Assembly: GCA_023515795.1 (NCBI GenBank)
Contig: JALGPX010000154.1
Span: 1-23,800, forward strand
Reading direction: 5' to 3'
DNA length: 23,800 bases
Origin: Amoeboaphelidium occidentale
Lineage: Eukaryota; Aphelidiomycota; Aphelidea
Every line of letters starts with the position of its first letter. Position 1 is the first letter of the stretch. Under the pieces are notes generated by a model. The model was not told the DNA's origin and ran no database searches. It was given only the letters and a program-made list of their open reading frames with translations. This document shows positions 1-8,858 of the stretch, in pieces. Both the position numbers and the translations under genes were made by a program.

Positions 1-983
1 CAGAATAGTAAGCAAAGACTCGGACATGAGAGTTTCATGGGTATCGGTTTAGAACTGGGTTGTATATCTCGTTGAAGCCACTTTCGCCATGTAAATGATG
101 GGCTTATACAATATAGTTGAAAATCTACAGATAAACTTTTAAACCGATTCTATTTCGATATTCGTGCTTAGCATCTAATTGTTCGCCTTAATTGTTGTTC
201 ATTCAGAACCTTTTTATCATGGACTGAAACTCAAAAGAAATGCCTAATCAACTTGTTTCAACGTCTTTCAGCGCATTGACTGCATCACCAGAGGAGCAAA
301 ATACTGCTACGCAGTGTGATCTTTGTGCGCCTTAAGCAAGAGTTTGTTCAAAGAAGAAGCATCCTCAATTAAAACTCTTTCGCATTCATCTAATCTTGAG
401 TATTTCGACACGATCTGCAGTGGTAGTATCCAAATCTTTCCTAGTCAAAGTTCTGAACATAATTATGGAGTGCAACATTCTCCAAAGTATCACGGCCATG
501 TAGAAGTTTCAGCAGCAGCAAAAGAACTGACAGAATGGTCTCTGTGAGATACTTTCATCTAAATCTCCAGCAAGTTTTCGTGAATATCTTCTTTTCATGT
601 TCCTCATTATTCTTCTTAATAGTAAATTTTCTCTAAGTATCGATTAAGTTCTGTAAACGCATAACAAGACGAGCAGATGATTACGAGACAAAAGTAAAAG
701 AGTGTACGCATAGTAAAACTATACATAGTATGAAAGCATAAGAGTGTGAGATTGTAACAGTAACAGTTCTAAATAAAGTCACTGCAGAAGAACGTGCTAG
801 CATGGCGGACGTTTCAAGGAGAAAGAGCTGCAGCCCAAAAGAGTAACGTCGATCTAAATAACATCTCAGCAGAGAGATAAATTACGGAAAAGATCGACTT
901 TTTTTAACAATACCAAGTTGCAGGATGAAATATTGAAAAAAAGCTTGTCTTGTCTTGTCTTGATTCGTCTTGCGGCAAACTGA
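1..983. other. Left flank without a convincing gene
   Basis: No recognisable gene lies here. A frame open from the window edge on the plus strand ends at a TGA at 82-84 and could be the last 27 codons of a gene lying to the left, but nothing confirms it. A small frame-broken ORF at 240-547 is listed separately. An ATG in good context at 802 opens a 14-codon ORF, which could be extended by removing a 27- or 30-nt GT-AG segment starting near 845; this may be an upstream ORF or chance. A short CTTGT microrepeat (944-962) lies just before the ALG12 start. The rest is AT-rich and looks like 5' flanking DNA. Confidence 0.5.
240..547 (+). CDS. Possible small hypothetical protein, frame-broken
   Basis: An ATG at 240 opens 30 codons, ending at a TAA near 330. 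A second frame, open from 320 to the TGA at 545-547, overlaps it and has serine-rich, coding-like composition. One base added in the CTTT run near 322 would join them into about 100 residues; no GT-AG intron of the local size joins them without creating a stop. I recognise no domain. It may be a gene carrying a sequencing indel, a decayed gene, or chance. The same kind of one-base break occurs in SPT16 in this window. Confidence 0.2.
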
Positions 984-2537
984 ATGAAGACTGATAATCT
1001 GCTGACCCTTGTTCACTTTGCTTTAGTTTCAGCATTTACTGTCTGGTGCCCATACACAAAAGTCGAGGAGAGTTTTAATATTCAGGCAGCGCATGATTTT
1101 ATTCATTATCGGTGGAATATCAGCAAGTTCGATCATCTGGAATTCCCTGGAGTTGTGCCAAGAACTTCAATAGGAGCGTTTTTATTGTCTCTGCCTGTGA
1201 CTTTAATTTCCGAAGCGAAACAGGCTGTATTCGGTCAGGCTTTTGAAGATAAACTGCATGAGCAAGTTCTTCTCAGAGTGTTGTTAGGGCTAGCTGTTGT
1301 ACTTGCACTGAGAGATCTAAGGCGTGCCGTTTCGTCTGCATTTGGGAATGATGTGGGATTGTTTACTTTTCTATTCACAATTACTCAATTTCATGGGCTG
1401 TTTTATGCATCCAGAACTTTGCCAAACATCTTCGCTTTTGTTCTGGTTTCAAAATCGTTTTCGTATCTTATAGCGAGCCATGATGCTAAATTTATAAAAG
1501 ATGTGAATAACATTTGGCTAAAGTTTATTGCGTGGTTTGTGACTGCTGGGATCGTGTTTAGATCAGAACTGATTATTTTGTATGGCCCGATAGTTCTCAC
1601 GGAAGTATTTGTGTTGAAACGGTTTTCTTTTGCAAGAACTGTTATAGAAAGCGTGAAAGTTGCCGTTATTGCCCTGGTAACTACTGTGCTTTTTGACTCT
1701 TGGTTTTGGAAACGCTGGTTATATCCTGAGGCAGAATTGTTATACTTTAATGTTTTACTGAACAAATCATCGGAATGGGGAGTTTCGCCTTGGCATTACT
1801 ACTTTACAAGACATCTCACTGCTCTGATTTTATTTGCATATCCTTTGGGTCTATGGCAAATATTCATTGATATGAAATCTCAACGATCGTATGCGTATTT
1901 GTGGGCTCCTACAATTCTTTTTGTTTCGTTATACTCTTTTCTGCGTCACAAAGAGTGGAGATTCATATTTTATATTGTACCGTTGTGGAATATTTTAGCT
2001 GCTCTGACCATGTCTCAAATTTACCGAAATCGCAACAAATCTGTCTTGAAACATCTTCCACTCAAGTTCTTTATGTCCGTCATGTTCATGCTTTCTTTTG
2101 CATTTGTTATTTGTTGGACTCATATTTCATCCATGAACTATCCTGGTGGAAGTGCTATTACACGATTTCATGAAATTGTGAACGATCCGAATGTTCATGT
2201 TCATATTGATACGTACTCTGCAATGACAGGCGTAACAAGATTTACAGAGAACAGAAAAGATCGTTTGTTCCATGGCACAGATAATTCAATTTGGAATTAT
2301 AGCAAAAACGAAACATTGGTTAAAGCCGAGGATTTCACAACGTTTACACATTTGATCACATCAACTCCTTCTCTTCACTCTCGTAACTTTGACATAATTG
2401 ACAAGATACAAACCTTCAGTGGTGTGGAAGTTGAGAAGTCTCCACTAAAATGGTCATTAGCCTCTTATCAAATTGGACCATTGAAAGTTAAAACAGAACA
2501 AGCAATTGTTTTGATGGCTAACAAAAATAAACGGTAA
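984..2537 (+). CDS. ALG12: ALG12, dolichol-P-Man alpha-1,6-mannosyltransferase
   Basis: Single-exon gene of 517 residues, close to the family's usual 490-550. By homology it adds the eighth, alpha-1,6-linked mannose to the lipid-linked N-glycan precursor in the ER lumen, using dolichol-phosphate-mannose. It is a GT22 multi-spanning enzyme. The first-loop motif CPYTKVEESFN (residues 22-32) with its acidic pair is characteristic of ALG12 rather than ALG9 or PIG-B, followed by EFPGVVPRT, a SRTLPN segment, RSELIILYG, a long FWKRWLYPE region and the LRHKEWRF motif. About ten hydrophobic stretches alternate with loops. The ATG at 984 starts directly before a hydrophobic segment and the ALG12 motif, so the N terminus looks complete. 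An AATAAA lies 76 bp past the stop. Identification is firm; activity is inferred from the family. Confidence 0.95.
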   Translation: MKTDNLLTLVHFALVSAFTVWCPYTKVEESFNIQAAHDFIHYRWNISKFDHLEFPGVVPRTSIGAFLLSLPVTLISEAKQAVFGQAFEDKLHEQVLLRVLLGLAVVLALRDLRRAVSSAFGNDVGLFTFLFTITQFHGLFYASRTLPNIFAFVLVSKSFSYLIASHDAKFIKDVNNIWLKFIAWFVTAGIVFRSELIILYGPIVLTEVFVLKRFSFARTVIESVKVAVIALVTTVLFDSWFWKRWLYPEAELLYFNVLLNKSSEWGVSPWHYYFTRHLTALILFAYPLGLWQIFIDMKSQRSYAYLWAPTILFVSLYSFLRHKEWRFIFYIVPLWNILAALTMSQIYRNRNKSVLKHLPLKFFMSVMFMLSFAFVICWTHISSMNYPGGSAITRFHEIVNDPNVHVHIDTYSAMTGVTRFTENRKDRLFHGTDNSIWNYSKNETLVKAEDFTTFTHLITSTPSLHSRNFDIIDKIQTFSGVEVEKSPLKWSLASYQIGPLKVKTEQAIVLMANKNKR

Positions 2538-2612
2538 AGGGAGAACTCATAATGCTCATTTGACGTCAAAGTAAAACCCATAAAGACGTGGTTTCTATTT
2601 GCTTCCTGCGCA

Positions 2613-2618
2613 AATAAA
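2613..2618 (+). terminator. Candidate polyadenylation signal for ALG12
   Basis: AATAAA lies 76 bp after the ALG12 stop, in the 116-bp gap before the convergent Sds3-like gene. Position and sequence fit a poly(A) signal. It is a short motif in AT-rich DNA, so chance is possible. Confidence 0.4.
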
Positions 2619-2653
2619 GACACGCACTTGTTTCATGCATAGAGAAAGTTAGA

Positions 2654-3505
2654 TTAAGCCTGCTTAATGCTTGTGATATCGTCGTAGATTTCGGCTTTTG
2701 TCAGAGAATTCACAGACGGCGGAAGTAAATCATGACGCCATTGTATAACTTCTTCGTTGTCTTGCACGTTATTTGACAAAGCTAAGATGTCGTCTAGAAG
2801 CATGATCAGTTCCCACGAGCGATTATAACATACCATCGAATCTGACTTTCTCGCTTTGCATTAAATAGCCGATATATAAAGATTGTAGCTGATTTAGCAT
2901 TTCCCTTCGCACTTCAGTCTTCCTGGACTGGAAAGTTGAGCTGACGAAATATAAATCTGTGTCGAAATGATTCTGAATGCATTTCTTTGACAGTTTCAGC
3001 CGTGTCTCAGCAACTTTAAACCTGAACTCCTTTGCCTTTTCGATTTCTTCCAGAGATATCTCCAACGAAGGATGTGTTCCAGCCCCTAATAACCTTTGCT
3101 CCTCTTCCAGAAGCTGCATCTTATCTCGAAATAGACTGATCATAAGTTACTCTTAAACCAGTAAGAAGTGTATACCTTTCTTTCAATGCGTCATATCTTT
3201 CCATAATTCGATTCATGTCCCGCTGTATCACCTTCCGTTTCTTCCTTAGCTCTTCAGCCTTTTCCGTCAGACTATTTGAAACAACTGAAAGTCAGTAAGA
3301 TTAGGCAAAGATACCGTCTTCTCCAAGAAATCCTTCAGGTAGCGTTCTTTTCTGAGCTGTTGGAGTGGACAGATTCACAGGATCTCTTCCTTCGAGCGCT
3401 TGTTTCAAGCCGTTTGGGGCAACTGCGTCAACAGAAGATCTTAGCACTGAGAGTTCTCTGGTATTCTTAAATGTGTTATTCAAGATTATAGGGGAAATGT
3501 ACCAT
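2654..3505 (-). CDS. SDS3: Sds3/BRMS1-like subunit of an Rpd3/Sin3 deacetylase complex
   Basis: Five exons, read leftward: 3505-3503, 3465-3315, 3284-3176, 3135-2834 and 2793-2654. Introns are 37, 30, 40 and 40 nt (3502-3466, 3314-3285, 3175-3136, 2833-2794), all GT-AG. The product is 234 residues. A basic coiled coil (about residues 55-90) runs into SLFRDKMQLLEEE and a GAGTHPSL segment (residues 88-112), then an EEIEKAKEFRFKVAE helix and a further long helix. This is the order seen in Sds3, SUDS3 and BRMS1, scaffold subunits that dimerise and hold the Sin3 corepressor to its histone deacetylase. The first exon encodes only the ATG, and no in-frame ATG is seen further upstream, so the start is the weakest part of the model. 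It is divergent from SPT16, another chromatin gene. The family call is good; orthology to Sds3 rather than BRMS1 is open. Confidence 0.83.
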
Positions 3506-3916
3506 CAATTCAATTTGAGAGAGATTTGAGTTCGTGTTGCTTGGAAACAATCGCAAAAATAACGACGCTCGCTTGGCGGATAGATTTCCCCATTGAGCGT
3601 TCGTAAAAAAGGGATGAAAGAGGGCACGGTTTAAGTTTACTGCTTCTCGGGAGCATTTTGAAGTAATTACGAGATTACGTTTCACTTAATTAAGTCCTTG
3701 ACTGTTGATCGTGGTTACTTTGACAACTTGTCACGAAATAAGGCTTAGAATAGATAACTGGCACAGCAAACCGTGTATTACCAGTTCCTTCAATTGGGAT
3801 AAATAATCGCGTGTATGTCCAAAGTTTAACAGAAGAAAACCTCCTGTATTGAAACTATCGCGCGAGTGCTCTGAATCGAAATGATCGGTGATGCATCATC
3901 TTTTTCGAAAGCAAAC
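3506..3916. promoter_or_regulatory. Divergent intergenic region between Sds3-like gene and SPT16
   Basis: About 410 bp (375 if SPT16 starts at the upstream in-frame ATG at 3881) separates two genes transcribed away from each other, so both promoters should lie here. I see no further gene and no clear TATA-like or other named element. One minus-strand frame stays open across part of it (to about 3685) and runs in frame into the Sds3-like start, but it has no ATG and is probably 5' UTR. Confidence 0.4.
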
Positions 3917-6900
3917 ATGGCCGAGGAGTACGCACTGAATTCTGAGCAGTTCCACAGGAGAATGAATAGGCTTCTTAGCCATTGGAAAGTAATGTGTAGT
4001 TTTTATTTAAAATTAATCTTCTGAAGGACAATCCAGACGATTACGGAGGAGCTGAGTGTATTGTGTTGCCTGTCGGAAAGCCTTCGGAGGAGCAAATTTA
4101 TCAGAAGGGCCTTTCCCTGCAGAACCATCTCATGTCATACGAATTTCCGGATACTTACATTATGATTACGAAGGATAAAATGTTCTGCGTTTGCTCAAAG
4201 AAAAAGCGAGACATCATTGAGCAAGCAAACTCATACAGTGGAAGCGCGAAAACTGTTGACATTGTTGGCTTTACCATCAGCAACAAAGACAAGGAATTAG
4301 TGGAAAAGTCTTTTGGTGAATTCCTGGCAGAAGTCAAGAATTATGCAAAAGTTGGTTTGATTTCGAAGGATAACTACTCTGGTGATCTTTACGAGAACAC
4401 ATGGAAACCGAAATTCGAGGCGCTTGGGTTAGAACAAGTTGATGTTACCGCTGGAATTTCGCACCTGTTGGCTGTTAAGGATCCAGAAGAGATGAAACTG
4501 ATGAAGACTGCTGCAGATGCTTCTTCTGCAATTATGAGCAAGTATGTCATTAATGAAATTGCTCGCATAATTGATGACGAAGAGAGAATTAAACATGAAG
4601 ACTTGTCTACTAAAATTGAGAAAGTGTTGGAGAATCAGAAGATTCTTGGGAAATGTGGTTTGCTGAATTCAGGAATCGAGTTGGGTTTGTTAGACTGGTG
4701 TTATACTCCGGTGTTTCAAAGTGGCTCTGATTACGATTTGAAACCTTCAGCAATGTCTAATGAAAAGAAGCTTGTTGCAGGTGTTGTGTTGGCGTCGGTC
4801 GGCCTTCGATACTCTTCTTACTGTTCTAACGTCGGAAGAACCATTCTTATCGATCCTTCCACTAATCAACAGAATTACTACAAAAAATTGTTGTCTTTGC
4901 AAGAGTATTTGGTCAGCACAGTGATTAAAGACGGCGTCTCAATGAAGGCTGTTTATGAAGCAGCACAAGCTTGGTTGGGAGAAAATGAGCCTAACTTGGT
5001 CCAGCATTTGCCAAAGACTCTTGGTTTCGGTACTGGTATTGAGTACAGGGACTCATTACTCGTAATCAGCGCAAAGAATGAAACGATTATCAAGAAAGAC
5101 ATGACAATCAATTTGATTTTGGGGTTCCAGAACTTGAATGAGAACGGAAAAGAATATGCTTTGTTGCTTGCTGATACTCTTGTTGTCGGAGATTCATCAT
5201 CTTCTTTAATCAGCAATGCATCAAAGGATTTGAGCACGAATTCTTACTTCTTTAAAGCTTCTGAAGATGCTGAAGCTTCTCCAGCTGCAAAATCCAAGAA
5301 GCCTGTAGACCCTACTGCTGGATTAAAGAAGAGCAAGATTTTGAACACCAGACTCAGAGGAGAAAGTAAAACAGAAGAGACGCGAGCATCAGAGAGATCT
5401 TCTAGAAACTCTCATCAAAGAGGGAACACAGCGATTCTCTAACAAGGAAGATGCAGACGCTAACAAAGAAGCTGAAGCGAAGAAGATTTTCAGAAAGTAT
5501 GAATCCTATCGTGGTGTTGCGCAGTATCCATCTGGAATTTCAAAGAATCACATTTATGTTGATCGTAGACAAGAAACCATTTTCTTGCCGTTGTTTGGAA
5601 TGTCCGTTCCGTTTCACTTCAATACTTTGAAGAATTTCAGCAAGAGTGAAGAAGGTGAATACACTTATCTGAGATTTAATTTCAACACTCCTGGGCAAAC
5701 TGGAACAAAGAAGGATGAAGTTTTGCCTTATGATGATCCAAACGCTAACTTTGTCCGTTCTTTCACTTTCCGCTCAACTGATCGCTTGCGTTATAATGAC
5801 ATTTACAAGCAAATTACTGACCTTAAGCGTGATTTGCAAAAGAAAGAACAGGAACGCAGACAGAAAGCTGATTTAGTTGAACAGGATCGTTTGGTCGAGG
5901 CAAGAAGAAATCTGGGAGTCTTGTCTGATGTTGGAATCAGGCCTCACTTGGAAGGAAAGAGACTACCTGGTGATTTGCATATTCATGAGAACGGTCTTAG
6001 ATTTGTTCCAGTGAGAGGTGATCAAAGATTGGATATTTTGTTTGGTAACATTAAGCACTTGATATTTCAACCTTGCGATCATGAGTTGTACGTTATCTTG
6101 CATTGTCACTTGAAGAATCCGATTATGGTTGGTAAGAAAAAGACTAAAGACGTACAGTTCTTTAAAGACGCTTCTGATATGAATTACGATGAAACTAATA
6201 ATGCGAGAAGGAAGCGCAGAACATATGGTGATGAAGATGAACTTCAAGCGGAACAAGAAGAAAGAAAGAGAAGAAGCAGACTGAATAAGGAGTTTAAGGC
6301 TTTTGCTGAAAAGATCAGTGAAGTTTCAGACATAATTACTGACATGCCTTCCCGTGATTTAGGTAAGATCTTTACAAGTGCTGGTTCTAATGCCTTTTAG
6401 GTTTCTATGGTGCCGTTGCGTCTTCTAACGTCATGTTTCAGCCTACTGAAAGTTGTCTGGTGCAGCTATCTGAAACGCCTTTCACAGTTATAGAACTTGG
6501 GGATGTGGAGATTGCAAACTTGGAACGTGTCCAATTTGGCTCTAAGTACTTTGACTTGGTTTTTGTTTTTAAGGATTTCAGTAAGACTCCGGTTCATATC
6601 AATTCTATTGCAATGAAACAGTTGGAGCACTTGAAAGAATGGTTGGATTTTGCAAATATTTTCTACTTGGAATCTCCTGTCGCTCTTTCTTGGCCTGCTA
6701 TTCTGAAGAATATTCAAAGTGACCCATTAGGATTTTACGAGGATGGAGCTTGGCAAACTTTAATCGGTGAAGAGCAGGATGAGGCTGCAAGTAGCGAGGA
6801 AGAGAGTGCTTCAGAATACGAAGTCAGCGGTGCAGAAAGCGAATCTGAAGAAGATGATGAAAGCGATTACGATGAAGAGGATGAGGAGTCCGAAGAAGAA

Positions 6901-7026
6901 GAATCTGAGTTCAGTGATGAAGATGATTCTGAAGAAGAAGAAAGACCTAGAAAGTCTGACAAGAAAAGCAGCGGAAAAAGATCTGCTTCGCAGGAAGATG
7001 CTCGTCCAAAAAAGAAAATGAAATAA
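3917..7026 (+). CDS. SPT16: SPT16, large subunit of the FACT histone chaperone
   Basis: Exons 3917-3988, 4027-6362 and 6401-7026, with 38-nt introns at 3989-4026 and 6363-6400. FACT (Spt16 with Pob3/SSRP1) dismantles and rebuilds nucleosomes ahead of and behind polymerases. Visible in order: a catalytically dead aminopeptidase-P-like N-terminal domain (to about residue 400), a dimerisation/middle region with GISKNHIYVD and LPLFGMSVPFH, the histone-binding Mid region (RFVPVRGD, NIKHLIFQPCDHE), and a long Asp/Glu/Ser tail ending in basic residues (PKKKMK), which may act as a nuclear signal. The length of about 1,010 residues fits the family. An in-frame ATG at 3881 would add 12 residues. Odd point: the exon sum is one base over a multiple of three. 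The frame must shift once between 5345 and 5442, by an indel or by a further small intron (see findings). It converges on TRM2 with 19 bp between stops. Confidence 0.96.
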
Positions 7027-7045
7027 ACTTTGCTGTAATTAATTT

Positions 7046-8686
7046 CTATGGTCTAACAAATTTCAACACCAACTCGCAATGCTCTGTATGCGGGAACATG
7101 TCTACTGCTTGTGCAAGATCCAAAGTGAAAGGCTGCATAGGAAAATTATTTGATGGAGGTCGAGTTATTTGAAGCCAGTTATTAAGAGCAGCTTTTGGAT
7201 TGCAACTGACGTAGATTAGTTTTTTGATAATGTTGCAATTCCTTATAGCTTGAATCACTTCTTTTGCGACACCCGCTCTAGGTGGATCAAGAATCGCAAT
7301 CAAGTCACAGTCTTCGCTCTTCAACTCTTTTAGAACAGACTTTAAGGCAGATTCTACCTTATCACAAATGTAATTAAGTCTCTCTCCGACCGCTATTCCA
7401 TTTAATTCGGCATTCTTAATCGCATCGTATACAGCATCCTGAATGATTTCAATTCCAATAATCTTCTTGATTCCATCTATTTTAGACAAGGAAATTCCAA
7501 TTGTACCAGTACCCGAGCACAGATCCAGGATAATCTTTTCCTTTTTCTCTTCTGTTTTACCGTCTTCTTCTTGAACCAATTTTCCAATGAGGTTGTACAA
7601 CACTTCGCAAGCAGGCGTGTTGCTTTGAAAGAAAGACATTGGCGAGACCCGGAAAGTAAATTCATACCCGTTCAAGTTCAGTTTCTCGTGAATGAACTCT
7701 CCACCATGTAATAGTTCAATGTTCTCAGCGACTATTCCATTGTGAACTCCTTCATGTGTCTGCCAAAATACTGAATACCTTTCAATCTCGTCTTGCAAGT
7801 CAGAGAATTTTTCTGCATACAACTTCAGCGTATCAGTTCTCAAGGAATTAAGAGCTTCTTGGTTTTCATGAGAATTGGTCTGGATAAAAATCAGAGCTTC
7901 TTTTGTTCTTTTACTAATTCTCACCATCAGTAATCTCCAAAATCCTGTCTTGTCAACTCGATTGTAAATACTAAAACCATCTTTAAGACGCCTCTGTATG
8001 AATTCCTGAGTCCATGATGCAATTCTTTTAGACACTTCACAAATGTGAACGCATTTATCAGCCGGTGCAACTTCGACAGAGCCTTCTTTGTACATTCCAA
8101 GCATGAAACCAACAACAACTTCATTTTCATCATCTCTGGTTTCTAAGCCTATCGAAAACTCGTTCTTGTTGCGGTAACCTTCTCTGCCTTCTTCCGGGCA
8201 TGGAACAATATCTTGTAAATAGTCATCTCGAGACAAAACAACATCCAAACTCTTGAGCTCTTTCTCGTAATTCTTCAATATCTTCTTGATATCATTCTGT
8301 TTTACCTCCAATTGCTTTTCGTATGGCTGCCTCCAAAGCGGTGTCACTTTATCATTCAAATGCTCCCATTTCTCGCCTTCATAGACTTTGACGCGTTTGG
8401 CAGGCCTGTTTCTAGGAGGACTATCTTTCTTATCATCCTTTGCCCCGGATAGCCGTGCTTCGAGCGTACATCCTTTTACCGTGAGGGCATTAATAGCATT
8501 GATCAACTGAGCAGCATCGACGCTCTCCTTATCAGCGTGAACTTGACCAAATCTCAAGGAATACTTCTTAGACACGGTTACGTTCTTAAAATACTCAGGC
8601 AGCTTCGACAATAGAAACTTCTGAAAGTCTTTCTTAGTAAAATGCTTTGGCACGTTTTCAACGGTGAGCGTGAACGTATCAGACAT
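7046..8686 (-). CDS. TRM2: TRM2/TRMT2-like tRNA (uracil-5-)-methyltransferase
   Basis: Single-exon gene of 546 residues. By family it uses S-adenosylmethionine to make 5-methyluridine at position 54 of the tRNA T loop. Visible features: an N-terminal RRM-like fold (about residues 3-80, as in TRMT2A), a GYRNKNEFSIG motif, the SAM-binding loop LDLCSGTGTIG (near 386-397), the DPPRAGV motif (near 465), the catalytic cysteine in YVSCNP (near 490) and a C-terminal HTEHCELV with the conserved glutamate. All class-defining motifs of the TrmA/RumA-type fold are present, so the enzyme should be active. The frame is open 18 codons further upstream but has no earlier ATG, so 8686 is chosen. The gap to the divergent RPN1 start is 172 bp. 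RRM plus methyltransferase resembles TRMT2A; TRM2 is the fungal name. Confidence 0.92.
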   Translation of the reverse strand: MSDTFTLTVENVPKHFTKKDFQKFLLSKLPEYFKNVTVSKKYSLRFGQVHADKESVDAAQLINAINALTVKGCTLEARLSGAKDDKKDSPPRNRPAKRVKVYEGEKWEHLNDKVTPLWRQPYEKQLEVKQNDIKKILKNYEKELKSLDVVLSRDDYLQDIVPCPEEGREGYRNKNEFSIGLETRDDENEVVVGFMLGMYKEGSVEVAPADKCVHICEVSKRIASWTQEFIQRRLKDGFSIYNRVDKTGFWRLLMVRISKRTKEALIFIQTNSHENQEALNSLRTDTLKLYAEKFSDLQDEIERYSVFWQTHEGVHNGIVAENIELLHGGEFIHEKLNLNGYEFTFRVSPMSFFQSNTPACEVLYNLIGKLVQEEDGKTEEKKEKIILDLCSGTGTIGISLSKIDGIKKIIGIEIIQDAVYDAIKNAELNGIAVGERLNYICDKVESALKSVLKELKSEDCDLIAILDPPRAGVAKEVIQAIRNCNIIKKLIYVSCNPKAALNNWLQITRPPSNNFPMQPFTLDLAQAVDMFPHTEHCELVLKFVRP

Positions 8687-8858
8687 CAGACCTCTATCAC
8701 TTTGCAAAATCGAAGTTAAGGAAGAAATACTGGCAAGCACTTTGTAACATAGCCTTGCTTCTTTGAGTCGGCATTGGCATAATGATGAGAATTATCTAAA
8801 AATCTAAACATGAAAACACTGCGCATTCTCGCTTTCTTTACTCGAAACAGTTGCGCAA

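Noticed and set aside
1403-1765. 120-residue minus-strand ORF inside ALG12
   Set aside because: It is the shadow of a strongly conserved plus-strand gene and shows no domain.
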